Origin: Molossus alvarezi
Taxonomy: Eukaryota > Chordata > Mammalia > Chiroptera > Molossidae
Length of the DNA stretch: 64,000 nucleotides
NCBI GenBank assembly: GCA_037176705.1
Contig: CM073886.1
Coordinates: forward strand, 129,486,001-129,550,000
Direction: 5' to 3'
Shown here: one piece after another, positions 57,241 through 64,000 of the stretch
How positions within the stretch are numbered: position 1 is the stretch's first letter
Layout of the letters: every line of letters starts with the position of its first letter
Translations under genes and position numbers: made by a program
The notes under the pieces: model-generated
Databases searched by the model: none
The model's input: the letters and a program-made list of their open reading frames with translations, nothing else
What the model was told of the DNA's origin: nothing

Positions 57241-58132
57241 TGACTTCCGGTCAAGATGGCGGGTAGGTAACTGCGGTGTCGCGTCCTCCCACAACCACAT
57301 CAAAGTTACAACTAAACTAAAGAACAACCATCATTCAAAACCGCCTGAAATCAAGCTGAATGGAAGTCCTACAACTACGGAACTAAGGGGGAAAAAAAAG
57401 CAGCTACATCCAGACCGGTAGGAGGGGCGGCGGAGCGAGGGGGGGCGGAGCGCGCAGCGGCGAGACGGGCTGGTCCCACACCCAAGCCTGGTGGGTAAAA
57501 ATCAGGAGGCTCCCGCGGCTGGGAAGGTCCTTCCTGAGGACTGAGGGGTCCCCGTCCCACACCAGGTGCCCCGCTCAGGGTTCCAGTGCCAGGAAGAGAA
57601 TCCCCATCACTTCTGGCTGGAAAACCAGCGGGAACTGAGGCTCAGGGAGGCTGAAGCGGCTGGAGCCCAGGCAGCTCCTTAAAGGGCCCGCGCACGGACT
57701 TATCGGACTCTCTCCCTCTAAGCTCGGAGGGGAGGCAGCTCGAGGGGCACCAGAGACATACAGGGAAGAACTGAGCGGTTTGGCACTGGAGCGAGGGCTG
57801 GAGAGGGGCCTTCCTCGGGGACAAACGTGCTGTAAGAGGCCTTTGTTCCTTTGGTGAGCCCTTCCCGGGGGCGGCAGACAGAAGCCATATCTGGGACTCC
57901 AGCAACCTGGCTCACACTGGTAGCCCCGCCCTGCTGACTCCCTGAGGCCCCGCCCCACCCCGCCCCACACAACTTTCAAGCTGTTGTCACTTGCTTAACC
58001 ATAGGATTGGCCTGTCTTGGATCCTGCTTCAGGTTTTTCCTAAATTCTTTCAAACGAGCAGCACCGGGTCTCAGCGAGCCCCATACCGCTCATTAAGTGA
58101 TACACAGAAACAAACACAGGGAGGCAGCCAAA
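57241..58132 (+). promoter_or_regulatory. HAL1 5' UTR with internal promoter features
   Basis: It opens 'tgacttccggtcaagatggc'. ttccgg (57245-57250) is an ETS-like site and aagatggc (57253-57260) a YY1-like site, at the position where YY1 directs L1 transcription start in primates. The region to about 58000 is GC- and CpG-rich, including a (gg)cgg-rich stretch at 57420-57470. Promoter activity is inferred, not shown. Confidence 0.65.
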
Positions 58133-59074
58133 ATGAGGATACAAAGAAACAGGTCCCAAATGAAAGAACAGAACAAAACCCCAATAAAAGAACTAAGCGA
58201 AAGGGAGATAAGCAACCTAACAGATACTGAGTTCAAAATACTGCTTATAAGGATGCTCAATGAACTTAGTGAGAACCTCAGTGAACTTAGGGAGGGCCTC
58301 AAGAGCATAAAAAAGGACCAGTTAGAAATCATGGATACACAGTTAGAATTAAAGGAGGCATTAACTGAAATAAAGAATAATTTACACAGCTTCAATAATA
58401 GAGTATGTAGATCCAAGGAGCAAACCATCGATTTGGAATATAAGGAAGCAAAAAATCCCCAATCAGAAGAGCAAAAAGAAAAAAGAATCCAAAAAAATGA
58501 GGATAGAGTAAGGAGCCTCTGGGATAACTTCAAGTGTGCCAACATTCGCATCTTGGGGGTGCCCGAAGGAGAAGAGAGAGAACAAGAAATCGAAAACCTG
58601 TTTGAAACAATAATGGCAGAAAACTTTCCTAACTTGGTGAAGGAAACAGACATACAAGTCCAGGAAGCACAGAGAGTCCCAAACAAGATGAACCCCAAGA
58701 GGCACACACCAAGACACATCATCATCAAAATGCAAAAGGTTCAAGACAAAGAGAGAATATTAAAAGCAGCAAGAGAAAGGCAGCTAGTTACCTACAAGGG
58801 AGTACCCATTAGGCTGTCAGCTGATTTCTCAAAAGAAACTTTGCAGGCCAGAAGCGAGTGGCAAGAAATATTTAGAGTGATGAAAACCAAGAACCTACAA
58901 CCAAAATTACTCTATCCTGCAAAGCTGTCATTTAGAATCGATGGACATACAAAAACTTTCCCAGACAAGAAAAAGTTAAAGGAGTTCATCACCACCAAAC
59001 CATTATTATATGAAATGATGAAGGATCTTTTTGAAGAAAAAGATAAAATGTATGAACAAACAAAATGGGAATGA
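58133..59074 (+). CDS. HAL1 ORF1 protein (L1 ORF1p-like RNA chaperone)
   Basis: It encodes 313 residues from the ATG at 58133 (context ccaaaATGa). An upstream in-frame GTG at 58097 would add 12 codons and is less likely. L1 ORF1p forms trimers, binds its own RNA in cytoplasmic particles and acts as a nucleic-acid chaperone in target-primed reverse transcription. Visible parts: a charged N-terminus (1-25); a heptad-rich, Leu/Glu/Lys coiled coil (about 25-125); the RRM-like domain beginning near residue 135, with the conserved NIRILGVPEGEE stretch; and the C-terminal domain with RHIIIK, ILKAARERQ, IRLSADFSKETLQARSEW and YPAKLSF signatures, ending near residue 313. No stop or frameshift breaks it. 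It is slightly shorter than human ORF1p (338). No ORF2 follows. Function in trans with L1 is inference. Confidence 0.9.
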   Translation: MRIQRNRSQMKEQNKTPIKELSEREISNLTDTEFKILLIRMLNELSENLSELREGLKSIKKDQLEIMDTQLELKEALTEIKNNLHSFNNRVCRSKEQTIDLEYKEAKNPQSEEQKEKRIQKNEDRVRSLWDNFKCANIRILGVPEGEEREQEIENLFETIMAENFPNLVKETDIQVQEAQRVPNKMNPKRHTPRHIIIKMQKVQDKERILKAARERQLVTYKGVPIRLSADFSKETLQARSEWQEIFRVMKTKNLQPKLLYPAKLSFRIDGHTKTFPDKKKLKEFITTKPLLYEMMKDLFEEKDKMYEQTKWE

Positions 59075-59450
59075 ATGCATATCAATCAACAATGGAATCT
59101 ACAAACAAAATGAACAGGAAGAACAGAAACATTCTCATAGATACAGAGAACATTTTGGTGGTTGCCAGTTGGGAAGGGGATTGGGGGAATGGGTGAAAAA
59201 GGTGAAGGGATTAAGAAGCACAAATTCATCGCTAGACTGACAAACCTCAAAGGGAAAGGGGTTGGGAGGGTGGGAAGAAATAAACCAAAGAACTTATATA
59301 CATAACCAATGGACACAGACAATAATGTGGGAAAAGGTGGGAGGGGGGCGGGAGGGGGGAGGAGGGGGGTCAATGGGGGGAAAATGTGGAACATCTGTAA
59401 TACATTTTACATCCAACAATAAAGATTTGGAAAAAAAAAAAAAAAAAAAA
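59075..59450 (+). terminator. HAL1 3' UTR with G-rich tract, AATAAA and A20 tail
   Basis: It follows the ORF1 stop directly. A G-rich tract at 59337-59390 has at least six runs of three or more G (quadruplex candidate, a known feature of L1 3' UTRs). 'gaacatctgtaatacatttt' comes next, AATAAA stands at 59418-59423, and A20 at 59431-59450. Confidence 0.88.
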
Positions 59451-59465
59451 GAAATGGTGACTTTT
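59451..59465. repeat. HAL1 target-site duplication, right copy
   Basis: gaaatggtgactttt, identical to 57226-57240. Confidence 0.92.
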
Positions 59466-61394
59466 GAAAGCAGCTTTAGGTGATTGCACTGAAGTGAATT
59501 AACTTGTATTTACTAAGTATTAAAGGAATTAAATGTATTAAGCACATAGGATGAACCTTGAACAGGACAAAACGCTTTATGGGAGCAGAGGCTGAGTCTG
59601 TCTCTGTTTCCCACCCCAGCCCAGGGTCTGGCTCTGAGTAACTGAACAGCATTGCGTGTGCTGGACTCAGCGACCCATGAAATGCAAGACACAGTCCCCG
59701 CACTACCTGTTTCCCTTCCTCGCACATGTATTGAGAGGCTTCTATAGGACAGGCACTCTGCTAGCCTACACAAACAGGCAAACAAGAACTAGACCGTTGC
59801 TTTGACAGGACAACAGCCCGGAGAGAGATTTCCATGAGCTGAATACGCTACAACGTGACAACCGACGTAACAAAACATGGGAAGTGGTAGAAACTTCACT
59901 CAGCTGAGACCAGCCCAGCGACTTCGTGCAAAGCATCCGAGAACAGCACGGGCTGTGTAGACTCGCGCTGGAGCAGAGGTGGCGAGGATGCAGAGACCAG
60001 AAGCCTATTGCCTAGAGAGGTCTTAGCATCCACCACACAGTATCGGTAGCTACTAGGACAAGTCCTCTTAGGTCTGGCCTCTGGAGCAATGAAGAATAAG
60101 TGTGAAATCTCTTAAGGGAAATCTTTTGTTGGGTTAGAGTCATCTGGAGTCATGCACCCGGTCCCAAGTCGGTGCTCCGCTGACCCCTGAACTAGAGAGT
60201 ACTCAAGACAAATCTTCTCGATCATGCCAACAGGTCCAAACATTCACACGTTGTTCGTACACTGACCGTTTTACACCTTTGGTGGTATTATTTCTGCCAT
60301 GAAATGGAGGAACGATGTCTTCGTGTTCCCGAAATACCAACCCCAACTTGCTGAGTAGTGGAGACGTTCAGCCGTGTGGGAGATTTGGGCTCCTCTTTCA
60401 ACAGCTGAGACAGCAGAAGACCCTGTTAGCGCCCAACTCACGGTCACCTTCTCTGTCTACATCTGTCTTCCTTCTCCTTGTCTTCTCCGTTTCTTCTTGC
60501 TCGAATTTCCTCCTCTTGGGTGGTCCAGTCCCCTGCCCCCTGTTAGCTGACGACTCCCTTGCTCATCCGCTAAATATATCCGCCCATCCAGCAGCAACGC
60601 GATTTGCATCTGGATTTTGGATATCCCACTCTTGGAAAACTGGGCATCACCGCGGATCACCTCGACTCTCCACCTTCCTGCTGCCTCCTTCCCTCGTCCT
60701 CAGGTCCGGATGGTGCTGCGTCAAAAACACACGGCATCCCTCCCTTCCTTCTCCTCCCGTCACCTTTGGCTCGGCTGACATCAATCACTTAGATACGATT
60801 AAACTTGTAACTATAGTTTAACAAACCAGTAACCATCCTCATAAAAACACTAACACATTTAAGCAGACACGCTAAATTTCCTATTAAAGGGACATTAGGG
60901 TTAACATAAGATTTATTTACCTTAAAAGAAGGGAATGTAACTTAAAAGGAAATGTAAGTAAAGCTTAAAGCGCCGAACGTTGCAGAGATAAAGGCAACAG
61001 TTTACGGACCAATACGATGTCCACATTACACCACCAGTCCCTTTTCATGATCACGTGAGCTAATTTATGTTACAAAAACATCTGTATAGCAAATGACTCT
61101 CTGAAAAGGGCCACTATCAATTACACAAGGACCAGGGGTGTGGACTGGAACTTTCTGGGAAGCAGGACACCCGGCCATTCTATCTCTGCCATTGTGCAAA
61201 ACGAGTGTGACATTCTCTGCTGGGCTTCTCCCCACATTCCTGACTCGCCAGGAGTGGCTGGGACACCCTTAGCACCCTCACCCGATCTGGGCCTTGGGGC
61301 CTCCCGAGCCAGGGTTCTGTCCTGCCCTTTCCCAGATGCTGTTTTACCACCAGAAGCACTGAAGGACCAAAGACCGGGGAGGATGAGGCCCATA
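59466..61394. other. unique DNA
   Basis: No transposon recognised. A 168-codon plus frame (60315-60821) is Ser/Leu/Pro-rich, without a motif or splice context. I do not call it coding. Confidence 0.4.
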
Positions 61395-61610
61395 AGCAGA
61401 GCGCTGTGGAGGCAGAAGGAAAAGGCTTCTGGGTCTGACCGGACTGCGTTCAAATCCCGTCCTGTCCCGGTACGCAGTGTGCCGGAGCAAGACACCACTC
61501 TGAGCCTCAGTGTTCCATCTGTAAATGGGGGCAGTCGTGCTACCTCACACGGTTGCTGTGAGGACTAGTGATGTGTGCAAAGGGAACGTCAATACACCTT
61601 GTTATTTCTG
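61395..61610 (-). mobile_element. MIR SINE
   Basis: Reverse order: 'gcgttcaaatcccgtcctgt', 'ctctgagcctcagtgttcca', 'tctgtaaatgggggcagt', 'tgctgtgaggactagtgat'. Confidence 0.88.
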
Positions 61611-61826
61611 CCGTTTGCCTCACTATTTGAATTGTTTCTTCTGTTTCTTGTTGACTTGCAATGAGTCAAATGTATCCGTATACACTGAAGACATGTTCTA
61701 TTGCTTTCTAATCTAAGGTGTTACTTGGTTTGATGTTTTACTATATAGAACATTTTAATTATTTATGTGATTAACTGTATACGTTCTTTTGCTTTATGAA
61801 TTCCGGATTGCTTTCACACTCCAGAG

Positions 61827-62329
61827 CAGTGATTTTCAACCTTTTCTATCTCATGGCACGTAAACTAGTTACTAAAATTCTGCAGCACACCCAAAAATAT
61901 ATTGTTTGCCCATGTGAAAAAAAATAAATAAAATTTTGATTCATTCACACCAGATGGCTATGGTGTTGGCTCTTGTCATTTTTTAATTTGCCAATCTAAA
62001 GGAAAACAGGTCAGTGTCCCTGACTAAATAGTCAAGAATTGCATGTTTTAAAAATTACTGGGGTGCCCTGGCCAGTTTGGCTCAGCGGTTAGAGCGTCGG
62101 CCTGCGGTCCAGAGAGACCCGGGTTGGGTTCCCGCTAAGGGCACGTACCTTGGTTGCAGTTTGTCCCCGGCCCTGGTTGGGCAGTGCGGGTGGCAGCCAC
62201 TCAGTGTGTTCCCTTTCATTTCGATGTTTCTTTCTCTCTCCCTCCCACTCTGTCTGAACAAAAAATGGAAAAATGTCCTCTGGTGAAGATTTAAAAAAAT
62301 TATTGGGGTACAGCAATTGAAAATCGCTG
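61827..62329. mobile_element. hAT-like MITE carrying a VES insertion
   Basis: The ends are inverted: 'cagtgattttcaacc' at 61827-61841, and 'aattgaaaatcgctg' at 62315-62329 (complement cagcgattttcaatt). Exact 8-bp target duplications ctccagag flank it (61819-61826 and 62330-62337), the size typical of hAT transposons. Without the VES and its duplication it is about 258 bp. It has no coding capacity. Confidence 0.9.
62065..62294 (+). mobile_element. VES SINE (long subtype) inside the hAT MITE
   Basis: Complete: 'gccctggccagtttggctca', B box 'gggttgggttcccgctaagg', long-subtype end 'tgtcctctggtgaagat'. The flanks aaaaattactggggt (62050-62064) and aaaaattattggggt (62295-62309) are a 15-bp duplication with one mismatch. 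Best-preserved tRNA head in the window. Confidence 0.95.
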
Positions 62330-62469
62330 CTCCAGAGAGATAACAAGACTTCTCTATAATTGCCATCTAGTGATTTTGCGCTGCTGTTATTATATTTTTC
62401 TTTAATATTTGATCCATGAAACCATGTTAACAGCTGTATCAGGGTATAATGATAAACTAACTGCATATA

Positions 62470-63920
62470 TTTAAAGTGTGTGATTTGATAAGTTAACCTG
62501 TATATGCCTATAAATTATCACCACAATCAAGATGGGGGCATAGTCACCTTCCTGAAAAGTTCCTTTTTGTCCTATTTATTCCTCCCTCCTGACTTGCATC
62601 TGCCCACACCCTCCCCGGCAATCACCATTCTATCTATCAGTTTAGCTTGGTTTGCATTTTCTAGAGTTTTATAGAAATAGAATCATAAGTACACTGTGAT
62701 TCATCCATGTGGCTGCGCGCATCCATAGGTCATTCCTTTTACCGCTGGTCAGTGGTCTGATTTGTTTGTCTGCTTATCTATTGATGGACATTTGAGTTTT
62801 TTCAAGTTTCCGGGCATCACAAGTAAAGCTGTGTGGAACGTGTGTGCACACGCGTTTGTGTGGACGTATGCTGTCATTCCTCTAGGATGAATCCCTGGGA
62901 GAGGAGCCTTAGGGTGGAAGGTACATGTTAACTCACTTGGTGAAGTTGTCAGACTATTTTCCAAGTGATCGCACCAGACCTCTTCCCACCAGCAACATCT
63001 GACCGTTCCAGTTGTCCACATTCTCACCCTTACTGGCCTGGTCAGTTTCTACATTTTTGCCTTTCTAATAATGGGTGTGCAAAGGTATCTCATTGTAGCG
63101 TTAGTTTGCATTTTCCTAGTGACCGATGACACGGAGCAGTTTTTCGTGTGTCTGCCTTCTGTTTAACCTTGGTGAGATGTTAGTCTAAATTGTTTGCATG
63201 TTGTCCTTGGAATGTTTTCGTATTCGAGTTCTCGATATATTCTGGACATGTCTTTATCAGATATGCACTGTGACATAGTTTCTTCCACTCTATTTTAAAA
63301 ATTATAATCAAGTCCAATGTGTCCATTTGAGGATCATGTGTTTGGTGTTCTAGCTAAGAAATATTTGCCTAACCTGAGACCGCCAAGATTTTTACCCCCT
63401 ATTTTATTGTAGAACTTTTAATTTTAGGTTTTAATTTAGGTCTATGATTCACTTTGAATTAATTTTTTATGTGGATCAAAGTTTGTGCTTTATATAGAGA
63501 GATATTCAGTTATTCCAGCACTATTTTTGAAAAAAAAAATGATTCTTCCTCCACAGAAGTTTAAATAAAGTATCTTTGCTCCTTTATAAGTTGATTTTTC
63601 TGCATGGGTCTATTTTTAGGGTCCCCATACAGTTCCACTTCACCTCAATGTCACACTGTTTGAAAATAACTCTTGTGATGAATAGCGTTGGTTCTTTAAC
63701 TTTCTCATCGTTTTCAAAGCGGTGAACGTACTCTGGGTCTTTCACATCACCGTAGGGATTTTAGAAGTAGCTTGTCAATTTCTACAAAAAGCTACTGAGA
63801 TGTCAGTTGGGATTGCAGTGAATCTAATAAACCAGTTTGGGGAGAACTGATCGCTTTACAATACTGAGTTTTACAACGCAAGATCATTCAGGAAGTCTTG
63901 ATTAAAGGTCAACTTCAAAA
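62470..63920 (-). mobile_element. old L1 fragment, later part of ORF2
   Basis: The plus-strand text shows typical antisense L1 ORF2 landmarks in order: 'ttgatggacatttgagtttt', 'ctcttcccaccagcaacatc', 'ttaatttaggtctatgattc' and 'tagcttgtcaatttctacaa'. Stops and shifts abound. It runs nearly to the window end and may continue beyond. Confidence 0.88.
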
Positions 63921-64000
63921 GTGTGGATAGGGTTTCTGCAGGCCACAAAGAACTGCGCAGTCCCTGGCTGTTACCCTTCTACTTGACGTTGCAAGGAGGA

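Larger units (their letters stand above)
57241..59450 (+). mobile_element. full-length HAL1-type (half-L1) retrotransposon
   Basis: The element has an L1-type 5' UTR, one ORF1, no ORF2, then a 3' UTR with AATAAA and an A20 tail, all between perfect 15-17 bp direct repeats. HAL1 elements are known L1 derivatives that keep only ORF1 and depend on L1 ORF2p. The ORF1 is intact, the tail is pure A and the duplication has no mismatch, all consistent with recent insertion. I see no internal rearrangement. The alternative is an L1 that lost ORF2 by an internal deletion. ORF1 running directly into the 3' UTR would look similar, and only a multi-copy consensus separates the two. The insertion site (aagaa|…) is A-rich at the nick side, as expected for L1 endonuclease. 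Confidence 0.88.

Noticed and set aside
57575..57979. 134-codon minus frame in the HAL1 5' UTR
   Set aside because: CpG-rich UTR of a retrotransposon with open frames in several registers and no known antisense product.
58093..58728. 211-codon minus frame opposite the HAL1 ORF1
   Set aside because: Shadow of the A-rich ORF1 sense strand; Ser/Leu/Phe-rich as expected from the complement.
60315..60821. 168-codon plus frame as a gene
   Set aside because: Ser/Leu/Pro-rich without a motif, and an opposite-strand frame overlaps it.
62065..62140. A true tRNA gene
   Set aside because: The tRNA-like head continues into the VES body and A-rich end, and is flanked by a SINE target duplication.
1..64000. 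CRISPR array, bacterial operon or phage island
   Set aside because: The regular repeats are minisatellites without spacer structure. The window is full of mammalian SINEs and LINEs.

Overview
This window looks like nuclear DNA from a vesper-type (yangochiropteran) bat. The main evidence is sixteen copies of a tRNA-headed SINE that I recognise as VES, the bat SINE whose 5' end reads as a lysine/arginine-like tRNA promoter (…GGCTCAGTGGTT…GGTTCGATTCC…). There is also a mariner-like MITE, a hAT-like MITE, several L1 3' ends and old mammalian repeats (MIR, L2-like, old L1). I could assign no host protein-coding gene, tRNA or rRNA. Most open frames over 60 codons are chance frames, SINE readings or minisatellite readings. 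The window reads as intergenic or deep intronic DNA.

Layout. 1-4.7 kb: mostly unique DNA with a tRNA-only VES stub and a repeat-free stretch holding two adjacent hairpins. 4.7-6.4 kb: a VES cluster with one SINE nested in another, a long polypyrimidine tract, and two VES copies separated by three copies of one target site. 6.4-15.7 kb: unique DNA, simple repeats, an old L1 end, a MIR and a 21-bp minisatellite with a 105-bp higher-order duplication. 16.7-23.9 kb: a 5'-truncated L1 with target-site duplications, two older L1 pieces and a decayed endogenous-retrovirus pol fragment. 23.9-34.0 kb: about 10 kb almost without recognisable transposons, with one exon-like 102-bp segment. 34-57 kb: scattered VES and MIR copies, a mariner MITE, L1 3'-UTR stubs and a 40/45-bp minisatellite. 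57.2-59.5 kb: the best-defined genetic unit. 59.5-64 kb: unique DNA, a MIR, a hAT MITE carrying a VES, and the ORF2 half of an old L1 running off the end.

The main element is a full-length half-L1 (HAL1-type) retrotransposon at 57241-59450. It has a CpG-rich 5' UTR starting with ETS-like and YY1-like sites, one intact ORF1 (313 codons from the first ATG), no ORF2, a G-rich 3' UTR, AATAAA, a pure A20 tail and a 15-17 bp perfect target-site duplication. Its 3' end resembles that of L1 fragments elsewhere in the window, which fits mobilisation by L1 reverse transcriptase. The other elements are mostly non-autonomous (VES and HAL1 would depend on L1; the MITEs on DNA transposases encoded elsewhere). 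I did not find a clearly new biological system. The most useful leads are the HAL1, the two structured minisatellites, the reused SINE target site and the repeat-poor 10-kb block.
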